Positions 34,709 through 44,668 of a DNA stretch of 64,000 nt are shown piece by piece. The position numbers and the translations under genes were made by a program. The stretch's first letter is position 1, and each line of letters opens with the position of its first letter. The notes under the pieces were generated by a model. That model ran no database searches. It was not told the origin of the DNA and saw nothing but the letters and a program-made list of their open reading frames with translations. The stretch is from Desulfobacula sp964636495 (lineage in GTDB: Bacteria > Desulfobacterota > Desulfobacteria > Desulfobacterales > Desulfobacteraceae). The stretch spans positions 1 to 64,000 of the forward strand of contig CAZWSL010000008.1 in assembly GCA_964636495.1 (NCBI GenBank). The letters are read 5' to 3'.

Positions 34709-36427
34709 ATGAAAATTATCAGGGTCGATGTGGCAGCTGAAAGTATCAGCGTTGATGAGCTGCCAAAGGAATATCAGAGTTGGGGAGGAAGAGGATTGAC
34801 CTCTTTAATGATCAATAATGAAGTCAGGCCGGAATGTGATCCGCTGGGTCCGGAAAACAAGCTGATCATTGCACCCGGATTTTTAAGCGGGACTGATTTT
34901 GTGAATACCAGCCGTGTATCAATCGGGGCAAAGAGTCCTTTAACCGGGGGGATAAAAGAGAGTAATGCCGGCGGATCAACAGGCTCCTTGCTGGGAAAAC
35001 TTGGGATCGGCTGTATTGTAGTTGAAAACAAACCTTCAGAGGATCAGCTTTTTGTTCTGAAAATCACAGGAAAAGGCGATGCGAAACTTATCCGGGCAGA
35101 CCAGTACAAAGGGGTAAGAACTTACAGCCTGGTAGCGTTCTTACAACAGGAATACGGTAAAAAAACATCAATCCTTAGTATCGGTCCGGCAGGAGAATTC
35201 CAGCTGGCTTCCGCCTCTATCCAGGCCACAGATGTAGATGGCCGGCCCTGCAGGGCTGCAGGCCGGGGAGGTATGGGCGCTGTAATGGGATCAAAGGGGA
35301 TCAAGGCCATTGTATTTGAAAAAGGCAGTGAACTGAAACCAGAGATAAAAAATCCTGCTGCTTTTAAAGAAGCAGTAAAAATATATGCGAAATTGACAAA
35401 AGAAATGCCGTTCACAGGAAAAATGCTGCCTGCATTGGGAACGGCTGGTCTTGTAGGGGCCGTGAATTCTCTTGGTGCTTTTCCAAGCATGAATGCCACC
35501 CAGGGAATCATGGACGGTTGGGAGAATATCAGCGGTGAGACTCTTGCGAAAATGATTTCAGAACGTAAGGGTAATCCAACTCATATGGGCTGTTCCCAGT
35601 GTATCGTCAGATGCTCCAATGAATTTGTCAATGAAAAAGGCGAATATGTTACCTCTTCCCTGGAATATGAAACTATTTGGGCATTTGGCGGGATGACGGG
35701 AATTCAGGATCTGGACACGATTGCAAAACTTGATTTTCTCTGTGATGATATTGGTGTGGACACAATGAATATCGGCGTTGGTATCAGTGTTGCCATGGAT
35801 GCTGGTTCAGTAGATTTCGGAGACGGTAAAGCTGCGGTAAATATGGTAGAAGAAATTGCAAAGGGAAGTGAAATGGGGATAGTTCTGGGCAATGGACCGG
35901 ACCATGTAGGCAGACATCTGAAACACTCACGGGTGCCGACAGTAAAAGGTCAGAGTATCGCTGCCTATGATCCGAGGGGGATGCAGGGAAATGCTGTAAC
36001 TTACGCGACCTCACCGATGGGGGCGGACCATACGGCTGGGAATCTGGTCGGTATGTATTTAAATGGTGTTCTTGATCCGCTTCAGGCTGAAGGCCAGGTG
36101 GAAGCGTCAAGGAATGCCCAGATGATGATGGTTCTATTTGACTGGACAGGTCTTTGTCTGCTGGCAGGAGCTGCCGTCAATACGCCTGAGGGTAAAAAAG
36201 CTTTCATCAATGCAATCAATGCTAAATCAGGTGATGATTTCAGTTTTGGAGACCTGATGGGAAAAAGTTTGCTGCTATTGAGAACAGAAAGGGAATTCAA
36301 CCGTAATGCCGGGTTGCAACCCGAAGACGACAGATTGCCTGAATTTTTTTATAAAGAACCGTTACCGCCGCACAATAAGGTTGTGCAGATAAAAGGAGAA
36401 GATTTGGATAAAATCTTTGATTTATAG
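34709..36427 (+). CDS. Aldehyde:ferredoxin oxidoreductase family (tungsten/molybdopterin)
   Basis: 572 residues, close to the usual ~600. The N-terminal AOR domain has WGGRGLTSLMI, SRVSIGAKSPLTGGIKESNAG and the pterin-binding AAGRGGMGAVMGSKG. The [4Fe-4S] cysteines are C-x2-C-x3-C in MGCSQCIVRCSN, with a fourth in TGLCLLAG. It oxidises aldehydes to acids with ferredoxin, or the reverse, in the cytoplasm. CAGGAG lies seven bases before the ATG. A MoaD/ThiS-like gene follows, as is common for AOR genes. Confidence 0.93.
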   Translation: MKIIRVDVAAESISVDELPKEYQSWGGRGLTSLMINNEVRPECDPLGPENKLIIAPGFLSGTDFVNTSRVSIGAKSPLTGGIKESNAGGSTGSLLGKLGIGCIVVENKPSEDQLFVLKITGKGDAKLIRADQYKGVRTYSLVAFLQQEYGKKTSILSIGPAGEFQLASASIQATDVDGRPCRAAGRGGMGAVMGSKGIKAIVFEKGSELKPEIKNPAAFKEAVKIYAKLTKEMPFTGKMLPALGTAGLVGAVNSLGAFPSMNATQGIMDGWENISGETLAKMISERKGNPTHMGCSQCIVRCSNEFVNEKGEYVTSSLEYETIWAFGGMTGIQDLDTIAKLDFLCDDIGVDTMNIGVGISVAMDAGSVDFGDGKAAVNMVEEIAKGSEMGIVLGNGPDHVGRHLKHSRVPTVKGQSIAAYDPRGMQGNAVTYATSPMGADHTAGNLVGMYLNGVLDPLQAEGQVEASRNAQMMMVLFDWTGLCLLAGAAVNTPEGKKAFINAINAKSGDDFSFGDLMGKSLLLLRTEREFNRNAGLQPEDDRLPEFFYKEPLPPHNKVVQIKGEDLDKIFDL

Positions 36428-36695
36428 TTTCAGGTTACCCGTAATCATACTTTTCAGCAGACATATTTTCTCCAATCTAACAGGTATAACTGAATAGCTC
36501 GGTCTGTTAAGAAATGTTGAGGAGCAGATTCCCCAACTGGTTCTCAACAGAATATGATGAATAGCAGATTTCTGAATTTTATTAACCTGGCATCTCCTCT
36601 GCTGTTCAAGACAGAAGCATTTACCTCATCATCAGGCGCTGCTGTCTTAATCTTTCAGGAGGTGACCTTGCATGTTTTAAAAGTAAGGATCAAAA

Positions 36696-36935
36696 ATGAA
36701 TATAACTGTTAAATTCATGGGTTCACTCGGCCAGGAGCTGTTTGGTTCTGACAGATTGGAAACTACAACCTTGAATTTGCCAGAGGGAAGCAGTGTAGGG
36801 AGGCTTTTCGAACATTACAACATACCACAAAGCAAGGAATATGTGGCGATTATAGATGGCCGAATTTCACAATTAGATAAAATTCTATCTGATGGAGTGA
36901 TTGTTACATTTTTTCATTCAGCTTATGGTGGATGA
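36696..36935 (+). CDS. MoaD/ThiS family sulfur-carrier protein
   Basis: 79 residues, beta-grasp fold, ending in the Gly-Gly needed for thiocarboxylation (HSAYGG). MoaD-like proteins give sulfur to the pterin dithiolene, here presumably the tungsten or molybdenum cofactor of the preceding oxidoreductase. The 268 bases between the two genes hold no recognised element. Confidence 0.85.
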   Translation: MNITVKFMGSLGQELFGSDRLETTTLNLPEGSSVGRLFEHYNIPQSKEYVAIIDGRISQLDKILSDGVIVTFFHSAYGG

Positions 36936-37098
36936 TCGCTCACTAATACAATTTTGATAACAATGATGCAGTAGATTCGCAAGAGACCCTAATTGCCTGT
37001 GCTAAATCATCAGAAACTTTAAGCCACAGTTTTTGTCATATCAGTTCTGGGAATGTATAACCTCAGTTGAATGTTACAGATATATTGAATGGAATGGA

Positions 37099-38559
37099 TC
37101 AGCTGCCAGTGATGGCTGGTGTTTTCTGTGTCCACCCGCAGGCCTGTTCATATTGATAGGCCAGCTGCAGCACTTTGAAATCCCGTGTTGAAGGTCCCAG
37201 TATCTGCATCCCCATGGGTAACCCCCTTCTGTTGAATCCCACTGGGACGTTGACAATCGGACATCCGGAAAGGCTACCCGGTGCTGTGATCTCCATCCAG
37301 CGATGATAGGTGTCCATTGTTTTTCCAGCCACTTCCCTGGGCCAGTGGATCTTGGCATCAAAGGGAAACACCTGGGCGGAAGGACATACCAGAAAGTCAT
37401 ATTGGGAAAAAAGGGTGTTCAGGGTCTGATACCATTCAGAGCGACCAATAGATGCTTTGAACACATCACTGGCCTTTAATACCATGCCGTTTTCGATTTC
37501 CCACAGAGCTTCAGGTTTCATTTTTTTTCGATTTTCAACATTATCATAGAGCGGAGCTGCAATACCAGTAATCAGCCAGTGCCGGAGTATCAGCCAGATT
37601 TCCCACAATTGATCCATGGGGAAATCGAGCTTTACCGGCTCAACAATGCACCCTATCGATTCAAAGGATTTCAATGCATCACGGCACAGTTCAGGGATAC
37701 CGTCTTCCAGAGGAAAATAACCGTCAAAATCTCCCAGCCAGGCAATTTTTCTTCCGGTCATATCTTTTTGAAGACTGTTGGAAAACAATGAGGCATCCTC
37801 TTTAATGGACAACGGCGTCCTGGCATCAAAACCAGCCATGGTGGACAGCAGCCTGGCGGTATCTTCAACAGTCCGTCCCATGGGGCCTTCATAGCCCAGC
37901 TGCTGACTGAAGACTTCAAGTGCCGGGCCAAAAGGTACACGGCCGTATGATGGTCTGAATCCAATAATATTATTATAGGCTGCCGGGTTTCTCAGAGAAC
38001 CCATCATATCGCTTCCGTCGGCGACAGGCAGCATTTTCCCGGCAAGGGCGGCAGCAGCGCCACCGCTGCTGCCGCCTGCAGTCAATTTGGGATCATATGC
38101 GTTATAAGTCGTCCCGAAAACCTGGTTGTAGGTTTGAGATCCCAGGCCGAACTCAGGCGTGTTGGTTTTTCCGATAATAATGGCACCTGCCTTTTTCAAC
38201 CGTTCGACAAATATGGCATCATGCGGCAGAATTGTCTCAGCCAGGATGGGTGATCCCATTGTCGTGGGGATACCCTTTGTTGCGGCCAGATCTTTGACGG
38301 CATGTGGAAAGCCATGCATCCAGCCATGGTACGTACCAGCAGCGAGTTCAGAATCTTTTTGCTGAGCTTCAGCAACCAGTTCATCCGGATCCCGCAATGA
38401 TACAATTGCGTTCAATGTTGGATTTACTTTATCGATCTGTTCAAGAAAGGCGGTCATCACCTCCTTGCATGATATGGTTTTATTTTTAATTGCACGGGAT
38501 AATTCTACTGCACTCAGATCAACAATTTTTGAAATGTTTATATTCCTTCTCTGATTCAA
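37099..38559 (-). CDS. Amidase signature family amidase
   Basis: 486 residues. The Ser-cisSer-Lys triad is visible: Lys in HAVKDLAATKG, cis-Ser in the GGSSGGAAAALA loop and nucleophile Ser in DMMGSLRNPA. The 171-base gap to the TRAP binding-protein gene allows a shared transcript. The neighbouring malonate-type genes make a dicarboxylic half-amide or ureidomalonate a possible substrate (ureidomalonase is an amidase-family enzyme), but this is inference. Confidence 0.88.
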   Translation of the reverse strand: MNQRRNINISKIVDLSAVELSRAIKNKTISCKEVMTAFLEQIDKVNPTLNAIVSLRDPDELVAEAQQKDSELAAGTYHGWMHGFPHAVKDLAATKGIPTTMGSPILAETILPHDAIFVERLKKAGAIIIGKTNTPEFGLGSQTYNQVFGTTYNAYDPKLTAGGSSGGAAAALAGKMLPVADGSDMMGSLRNPAAYNNIIGFRPSYGRVPFGPALEVFSQQLGYEGPMGRTVEDTARLLSTMAGFDARTPLSIKEDASLFSNSLQKDMTGRKIAWLGDFDGYFPLEDGIPELCRDALKSFESIGCIVEPVKLDFPMDQLWEIWLILRHWLITGIAAPLYDNVENRKKMKPEALWEIENGMVLKASDVFKASIGRSEWYQTLNTLFSQYDFLVCPSAQVFPFDAKIHWPREVAGKTMDTYHRWMEITAPGSLSGCPIVNVPVGFNRRGLPMGMQILGPSTRDFKVLQLAYQYEQACGWTQKTPAITGS

Positions 38560-38667
38560 AACTTAGTCTCCTTGCAAAAAAAATATAAAACACCTGCATT
38601 TAAAGGGTTGTTCAGGTTATATGATTGTTTTTTATGGTAATACTATAACTTTTTTATTATTAGCCAC

Positions 38668-38696
38668 ACAGCCACAGATTTCAAGTCGGTGGCTGT
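38668..38696. repeat. Inverted repeat after the TRAP binding-protein gene
   Basis: ACAGCCAC (38668-38675) and GTGGCTGT (38689-38696) form an 8-bp stem with a 13-base loop. On neither strand is it followed by a T run, so a terminator is only weakly supported. Confidence 0.35.
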
Positions 38697-38730
38697 ATGG
38701 TCTGCAGCATGGATGGTGCCACAAGATGGT

Positions 38731-39807
38731 TTAAAAATATTTTGCCCGCTGCGGATAGAAGCGGTTTTCGTACAACATTCTGAAATCAGATGCTTTTTTA
38801 GCAAAGGCAAAGAAGCTGTCCTGTACTTTGGCAACTGTTTTGCTTTTGGCCCGCGCTTCTTCCATCACCTCTTTGCTGGCCTTCCGCCAGGCGTCCCATA
38901 CTGAATCGGGGAATTCGCCAATGGTGACCTCTTTCATAGCTTTGATCTTTTCCAGAGCCAGAACACTGGCATACAATAGATCAGAAAAAATTCGTTCGGT
39001 TTCCGCTTCAGCAGCAACCTCTATGATCAGCTGCAGATCTTTATCCAGGCTGTCCCATGCCTTTTTATTGATGCCGAATTCGATCCCGCCATGAATATCA
39101 GAGAAGGAAGGCGTATACATATGGGTCATGATTTTTTGAAAACCAAATGCCAGATCCTGAGACGGACCGACCCATTCAGCACCATCCAGTGCACCGCTTT
39201 GCAGGGACGGAAAAATTTCACTGGGCGGCATGGAAACAGGGTTCACCCCGATTTTTCTCATAACCTGGGCACCGAATCCTGTGATCCGGAAGTTTAAGCC
39301 CTGCATGTCGGCGAGGGATTTAATCTCTTTTTTAAACCATCCTCCTGTCTGTACACCGGTTCCACCACCGGTAAAACATTTAAGACCGCGGGGAAGAGTG
39401 AATTCATCCCACAACTTTTGGCCGCCGCCATAACGCAGCCAAGCGTTAAATTCACCATAATCCAGGCCAAACGGCACCACAGAGAAAAATGAGTGGGCAG
39501 GGTCCCGCCCGGCAAACCAGGACCCGGAACCGTGATAGATTTCTGCATTCCCGTTTTCAACGGCTTCCTGGGTACCAAATGGGGGTACCAGTTCACCACC
39601 GCCGAATACCTTGATTTTCAAACGGCCACCGGACATTTCAGTTACCCTTTGGGCAAACCGGTCAGCTGAAACGCCGGGTCCGGGCAGTCCTTTGGGCAGA
39701 GAAGTGACCAGTTTCCAGGTTTTTTTACCGGCAATGGCGGTTTTCGGCATGACGGCTGAAGCTGCACCTGCTATTAAAGTCCCTTTGATAAAATCGCGTC
39801 TTTTCAT
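38731..39807 (-). CDS. TRAP transporter substrate-binding protein (DctP/TakP type)
   Basis: 358 residues with a twin-arginine signal (MKRRDFIKGTLIAGAASAVM, cleavage near residue 26). The mature part is DctP-like, with the conserved FRITGFGAQVMRKIGVNPV region whose arginine binds the ligand carboxylate. CAGGAGG precedes the start. With DctM and DctQ it forms a sodium-driven uptake system, predicted for an organic acid. The MatR-like operator nearby suggests malonate or a related dicarboxylate. Confidence 0.92.
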   Translation of the reverse strand: MKRRDFIKGTLIAGAASAVMPKTAIAGKKTWKLVTSLPKGLPGPGVSADRFAQRVTEMSGGRLKIKVFGGGELVPPFGTQEAVENGNAEIYHGSGSWFAGRDPAHSFFSVVPFGLDYGEFNAWLRYGGGQKLWDEFTLPRGLKCFTGGGTGVQTGGWFKKEIKSLADMQGLNFRITGFGAQVMRKIGVNPVSMPPSEIFPSLQSGALDGAEWVGPSQDLAFGFQKIMTHMYTPSFSDIHGGIEFGINKKAWDSLDKDLQLIIEVAAEAETERIFSDLLYASVLALEKIKAMKEVTIGEFPDSVWDAWRKASKEVMEEARAKSKTVAKVQDSFFAFAKKASDFRMLYENRFYPQRAKYF

Positions 39808-39852
39808 CTGTTTCCTCCTGTAATTAAAATTAAACTAAGTTGAAATAATACG

Positions 39853-41427
39853 TTATTTATAAATTACTCCCGGCAGCCAGGTCGCAATGGCAGGGAAAAG
39901 GGCGACCATCCCTAATGTAAACAACTGGATGATGACAAAAGGAATAATAGATTTGTAAATATCAAGAGTTGTCAGTACCGGTGGCGCCACAGAGCGTAAA
40001 TAAAACAATGCATACCCAAATGGTGGTGTCATAAATGACATCTGCAGGTTCAGACTGATCAGAATAGCGAACCATACCGGATCAATGCCCGCTGCCATGA
40101 GTGGCGGACCGGCAATGGGTACCACAATAAAAATGATCTCAATATATTCCAGAATAAACCCCAGCAGAAAAATCACCACCATTACCGCTATCATTGCGGT
40201 TGGGACACCGCCCGGCAGGGAGTTAAGGATGTCGGCAACAATCTCGTCTCCGCCCAGTCCCCGGAACACCAGGGAGAGCATAAAGGAACCCAGTACAATC
40301 ATTAAAATAGAGGTCACCATTACCGCAGTTGTTTTGGCCATTAACATCAACTGTCCGTACCGGAGTTCCTGGTAGACAACCACGGAAAATCCGATTACGA
40401 ATACCAGGAATAAAATACAGGCCAGTATCAGTTTTAAATCTACTGTGCCGATGAAAGACACCGCTCCGGTCAGCCGCAAAAGCAGCAGAGCCCCTGAAGC
40501 AATCCCTACACTGATATAGGTGTACCGGATTTTTTTAGGTTGGTTTTCCCGATTCAGGCCCACTAACAGCAGGGCACCGCCGACACCCAGAGAAGCAGAT
40601 TCCGTGGGAGTGGCCACCCCTCCCAGTATGGAACCCAGCACCAGTACAATCAGCAGCAGCGGTGCAACCAGTGCTTTGACGATATCGCTGAGTGTCAGCC
40701 GTTCTCCAATACCTTCAATCTGGGAAATTTTGATGGGAGGGCAGGCTTCCGGGCGGAAGAAGGATATGATAAAAATATAAAGCAGATACAACCCAACCAG
40801 CATAAGCCCCGGTATCATGGCACCGGCAAAAAGATCTCCTACTGATACCGGATCGGCTGCCCAGTCCCCGGCTGCCCGCCTGCCGCTCTGATAGGCAGTA
40901 GACACCTGATCGGTCAGAAGAATTAAAAGGATGGATGGCGGAATGATCTGGCCAAGGGAACCAGAGGCACAGATAACACCAGCAGACACCTGGTTGGAAT
41001 ACCTGCCTTTCATCATGGCTGGCAGGGCAATCAGCCCCATCATAAAAACTGTTGCCGCGATCACGCCGGTAGAAGCGGCCAGAAGCGCCCCCACGATAAT
41101 GACAGCATATGCCATGCCGCCGCGTCTTTTCCCGAACAGAGCACCTGCGGTCAGCATCATTTTTTTAGCAATATCTGATTTTTCAAGAATTCCTCCCATA
41201 AGAACAAACAATGGTACAGAGATAATCATCGGATTAGTCAGGATTCCAAATACCCGGGAGGGAAACGCAGCTAAAAAAGAAATATCAAAAAGATCGAACA
41301 CAGCACCGGTAACCGCAACAAGAAAAGGTACTCCCATCAGAACAAAAGAAACCGGAAGGCCAGAAAGAATGCCGCTTAGAAGAGAGACCACCAGAATAAT
41401 CAACATGATTTCATGGGCTGTCATCAT
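39853..41427 (-). CDS. TRAP transporter large permease (DctM)
   Basis: 524 residues, about 100 more than a standard DctM (~425). The extra part lies around residues 280-370 and adds hydrophobic segments (ASGALLLLRLTGAVSFIG, LKLILACILFLVFVIGFSVV). Otherwise typical, with PLFVLMGGILEKSDIAKKM, GVICASGSLGQIIPPSILL and the C-terminal NLQMSFMTPPFGYALFYLR. It overlaps dctQ by four bases. Confidence 0.92.
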   Translation of the reverse strand: MMTAHEIMLIILVVSLLSGILSGLPVSFVLMGVPFLVAVTGAVFDLFDISFLAAFPSRVFGILTNPMIISVPLFVLMGGILEKSDIAKKMMLTAGALFGKRRGGMAYAVIIVGALLAASTGVIAATVFMMGLIALPAMMKGRYSNQVSAGVICASGSLGQIIPPSILLILLTDQVSTAYQSGRRAAGDWAADPVSVGDLFAGAMIPGLMLVGLYLLYIFIISFFRPEACPPIKISQIEGIGERLTLSDIVKALVAPLLLIVLVLGSILGGVATPTESASLGVGGALLLVGLNRENQPKKIRYTYISVGIASGALLLLRLTGAVSFIGTVDLKLILACILFLVFVIGFSVVVYQELRYGQLMLMAKTTAVMVTSILMIVLGSFMLSLVFRGLGGDEIVADILNSLPGGVPTAMIAVMVVIFLLGFILEYIEIIFIVVPIAGPPLMAAGIDPVWFAILISLNLQMSFMTPPFGYALFYLRSVAPPVLTTLDIYKSIIPFVIIQLFTLGMVALFPAIATWLPGVIYK

Positions 41428-41939
41428 ACCTCCTCTTCAGATGGTTCCGGGTAATCCCAGGGCCATTTTTTGATGACAAGCACCAATGATATGAAAGAAA
41501 GACTGGCAAAGCCTAAGAAAAGAAGGGTCTTCAGCAGGAAATATCCCGGAAGACCATCCATGGTGGGTGAGGATTCCAGCAGACGCCAGGAGTTGAGCAT
41601 GGGCTTCCAGGAAACATAAGCAGCAAATCCATAAGAAGGGCAGAGGAAAAATAAAAGTCCAAATCGGTCCCAGAGTGCTTTTTTACTATTGTGGTATCCC
41701 TGGTAGAAAATATCCACTCGAACATTATGGTTTTCCAGGATAATCAAAGGCAGCGGCAGAACTGAGGCGATCAAAAACAGGTAGACCAGTAAATCCAGTC
41801 CCCACGGCATACCAAAGGAAAATATATACCGGAGAATAACAACGATGATTTGCGCTACACCCAGTAAGATAACTGCCGTTCCGGCAGCCAATGCCAATCC
41901 GTGACATATACGGTTAAGCAAGTTTTTTTGTTCTGTCAT
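41424..41939 (-). CDS. TRAP transporter small permease (DctQ)
   Basis: 171 residues with four membrane segments. Start at 41939 (MTEQKNLLNR), five bases after GGAG; a longer frame to 41996 has no ribosome site. The mid-protein motif VLPLPLIILENHNVRVDIFY is characteristic. First gene of the dctQMP-amidase unit. Confidence 0.88.
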   Translation of the reverse strand: MTEQKNLLNRICHGLALAAGTAVILLGVAQIIVVILRYIFSFGMPWGLDLLVYLFLIASVLPLPLIILENHNVRVDIFYQGYHNSKKALWDRFGLLFFLCPSYGFAAYVSWKPMLNSWRLLESSPTMDGLPGYFLLKTLLFLGFASLSFISLVLVIKKWPWDYPEPSEEEV

Positions 41940-42386
41940 GGAAACTCCATAAATTAGTAGATGCCGAAAATACGCAGGGTATAGCAACGGTCCCAAACCA
42001 TCAGAGAGTTAAAGATATATCTGGCAACACTTTTATGATAAAAATAGCCATTCCCGGCCATACCAGGAACATCTCCTCATTACCGATGTTTTTTGTATGA
42101 TATCTATGCGTTTAAGCAAATTTATCTTAACCTCTCCTTTTCCCGGATAGTAGAGATTACAGTTAATTTTAATACAATGTCAAGTATTTTATATACATAA
42201 AAAAAAATATTTTACATTAAAGCGGCTTTATAGTATACATAAAATAAAGTTTTGTATACACATAGAGGCTGAGTCGAATCCAATATGGAGATGTAAAACT
42301 CTCTAAAACTGTTTCCGGATGACCGGTCCACGGAAAAGGGACAAGGACAATGCGCGTTTATAACTATAAATAGAATGGAGCTTTCT
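41940..42386. other. Divergent control region between TRAP operon and acyl-CoA ligase
   Basis: 447 AT-rich bases holding the MatR-like tandem operator (42231-42262). A third, weaker copy TTATATACATA lies at 42189-42199. A leader frame with ATG at 42375 precedes the ligase start. Confidence 0.5.
42231..42262. promoter_or_regulatory. Tandem GntR (MatR-like) operator
   Basis: TAGTATACATA (42231-42241) and TTGTATACACA (42252-42262) are 21 bp apart. The core TTGTATACAC is, from memory, identical to the central part of the MatR operator of Rhizobium malonate genes. A GntR/FCD regulator gene is two genes downstream, and the sites lie between divergent transport and ligase genes. Confidence 0.6.
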
Positions 42387-43910
42387 ATGGAGATTAATAC
42401 TTTTACCAAGATGATTGAAACAAGTTTTCTGAAATGGAAAGATAAATCCGCAATCCTGTTCTTCCGGAATGGCAAACTGGAAACAGAACTCACCTATGGA
42501 TTTCTGGATAAGGACTCCAACCAACTGGCTCACACATTCCTTGGGCAGGGAGTTCAGAAAGGAGACCGGGTCATTTTATTCATCGACAAATCTCTCATTA
42601 CCATGGTGGCACACCTTGCCCTGCAAAAAATAGGGGCAGTATCGATTCCCTTGAATCCCGGTTTCAAGAAAACGGAAATGGAATACCTTGTGAGTGACTC
42701 AGATGCCGCACTTGTATTGACACAGCCTGATAAGGAAGTATTGATTGAAAAAATAAATCCAGACGTTAAACGGCTGACCGTCCCGACAGACATTCCTTAT
42801 CAAACGCTTGACTTTTTTAAATCTGCACCTCAGTTTTCAGTTAATGCTGACATTTCACCAGAAGACCCTGCGGTAATCATCTATACATCCGGAACCACTG
42901 GCAATCCAAAAGGCGCGGTTCTTACCCATCAGAATCTGGCCTTTGATGCACAGAACATCATCAAGATGTGGGAAATTACATCCAATGATATTCTCTGCCA
43001 CACCCTGCCACTTTTTCATATCCATGGGCTCTGTTTTGCACTTCACACGCTTCTGGCCGCCGGCGGTACCACCCTGATGCAGGATCAGTTCAACACGTCA
43101 AACGTGGTTGATATGCTGTCCGGGAAAAAGGAAGGACAGACCTGTACGCTGTTCATGGCTGTTCCTACGATTTACAGTAATATGATGGACTTTATCGGTG
43201 ACGGAAAAATTGATTTCAGTCATTTAAGATTAATGACATCAGGATCAGCCCCGCTTCTGGTCAAGGAGTTTGACCGGATTAAAAAAATTTTCGGAGCTGA
43301 AGCTGTTGAACGGGAGGGCATGTCCGAAACCGGAATGAATTTTTCCAATCCCGTTAACGGCGATAGAGTGCCCGGTTCCATCGGCATTCCCATGCCTGAC
43401 GTCAATGTCCGACTGGTTGACCACAAATCATTAAAAGATGTTGACGTGGGTGAAGTAGGCGAAATCTGGCTCAAAAGTCCGGGTATAACACCTGGATATT
43501 TGAACAAACCCGAAGAAACAGAAAAAACATTTTATAATGGATGGTTTAAAACCGGCGACTTGGGAAAAATTGATGAGAACGGTTATTATTATATTACCGA
43601 CCGAATCAAACATATCATCATCAGCGGAGGTGAAAATGTATCTGCCAAAGAGGTGGAAACAGTTATCAATACATTCGAACAGGTGGTTGAATCTTCCGTT
43701 GTGGGCCTTCCTGATGAGAAATGGGGAGAAATCATTGCCGCTGCCATTGTACCCAAAAAAGGAAAAACAATAACAAAGGAAGCAATTAAATCCCTTTGTA
43801 AAGAAAAACTGCATCCCTGGAAGTGTCCCAAAAAAATTATCTTTGTCAATGCACTGCCCAAAAATACCATGGGAAAAGTACTGAATGCAGAAGTAAAAAA
43901 ACTATTTTAA
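42387..43910 (+). CDS. AMP-forming acyl-CoA synthetase, malonyl-CoA synthetase-like
   Basis: 507 residues from the ATG at 42387, seven bases after GGAG; an ATG at 42375 is in frame. ANL-superfamily motifs: IIYTSGTTGNPKGAVLTH (P-loop), YYITDRIKHIISGGENVSA-type hinge, and the acylating lysine in NTMGKVLNAEV. The region LPLFHIHGLCFALHTLLAAG resembles MatB-type malonyl-CoA synthetases. Activates a carboxylic acid imported by the divergent TRAP system. No malonyl-CoA decarboxylase gene is in view. Confidence 0.85.
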   Translation: MEINTFTKMIETSFLKWKDKSAILFFRNGKLETELTYGFLDKDSNQLAHTFLGQGVQKGDRVILFIDKSLITMVAHLALQKIGAVSIPLNPGFKKTEMEYLVSDSDAALVLTQPDKEVLIEKINPDVKRLTVPTDIPYQTLDFFKSAPQFSVNADISPEDPAVIIYTSGTTGNPKGAVLTHQNLAFDAQNIIKMWEITSNDILCHTLPLFHIHGLCFALHTLLAAGGTTLMQDQFNTSNVVDMLSGKKEGQTCTLFMAVPTIYSNMMDFIGDGKIDFSHLRLMTSGSAPLLVKEFDRIKKIFGAEAVEREGMSETGMNFSNPVNGDRVPGSIGIPMPDVNVRLVDHKSLKDVDVGEVGEIWLKSPGITPGYLNKPEETEKTFYNGWFKTGDLGKIDENGYYYITDRIKHIIISGGENVSAKEVETVINTFEQVVESSVVGLPDEKWGEIIAAAIVPKKGKTITKEAIKSLCKEKLHPWKCPKKIIFVNALPKNTMGKVLNAEVKKLF

Positions 43911-43962
43911 ATAATGACCAGTTGAACACGCTGTGTCTTATATTTTTGAATACTGAAACGGT

Positions 43963-43977
43963 ATTGTTGCAAACAAT
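43963..43977. promoter_or_regulatory. Inverted repeat upstream of the GntR gene
   Basis: ATTGTT-GCA-AACAAT, a perfect 6-3-6 repeat 46 bases before the gntR start. Probably an autoregulatory site. Confidence 0.45.
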
Positions 43978-44023
43978 TAAAAAACATTTTACTTTTTAAC
44001 GCTGTTCAAATATACCTAATAGC

Positions 44024-44668
44024 ATGAATTTTGTAGACACAATACGCGAACAACTTGAACAGGATATTATCACCGGTGTTTTTAAACCGGGCGACAAACT
44101 GGATGAAGTGTCGCTTGCAAAACGGTTCTCGAGTTCCCGGACACCGGTACGGGAAACGCTTCAGCGTCTGGCTTCATCCGGACTGGTTGAATACCGGCCG
44201 CGAAGAGGTGTGTTTGTAAAGCAGATCAGTCTGAATGAACTGGTGGAAATGTTTGATGTTATGGCTGAACTGGAGGGAATGTGCGCGCGCCTGGCAGCCC
44301 GGAGGATCACACCGAAACAGATGGAACGCCTTTCTAAAGCCATGAAGGCGTGCGAAAAAACGGCAAAATTACCTGATGCAGATAACTATTATGCCGCCAA
44401 TAATGAGTTTCATATGGTGATTTATGAAGCCTCCCAGAACAATTTTCTTATTGGACAAACCAAATCTCTCCATACCAGGCTGTCCCCCTACCGCCGCCTT
44501 CAGCTCCGTGTACGATACCGTATCCGCTACTCCATGCTTGAACACAAGCAGGTGTTTCAGGCCATTGAAGAAGGTGACTACAAAAAGGCGGAAAAAGTGC
44601 TGAAAAGACATGTTGCCATTCAGGGAGAAAAATTTTCCGATCTTGTTGCTTCTTTCAATGACAGCTGA
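44024..44668 (+). CDS. GntR/FCD family transcriptional regulator (MatR-like)
   Basis: 214 residues. N-terminal winged helix (LDEVSLAKRFSSSRTPVRET as recognition region, residues ~25-60) and C-terminal helical FCD ligand domain with the metal-binding histidine in NEFHMVIYEAS and HVAIQGEKF. FCD regulators bind carboxylic acids. The neighbouring ligase and TRAP genes and the operator at 42231-42262 suggest it controls that cluster in response to the imported acid. Confidence 0.9.
   Translation: MNFVDTIREQLEQDIITGVFKPGDKLDEVSLAKRFSSSRTPVRETLQRLASSGLVEYRPRRGVFVKQISLNELVEMFDVMAELEGMCARLAARRITPKQMERLSKAMKACEKTAKLPDADNYYAANNEFHMVIYEASQNNFLIGQTKSLHTRLSPYRRLQLRVRYRIRYSMLEHKQVFQAIEEGDYKKAEKVLKRHVAIQGEKFSDLVASFNDS

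Noticed and set aside
38643..38834. Small minus-strand frame after the TRAP binding-protein gene
   Set aside because: Overlaps the end of that gene in another frame, has no ribosome site and no recognisable content.
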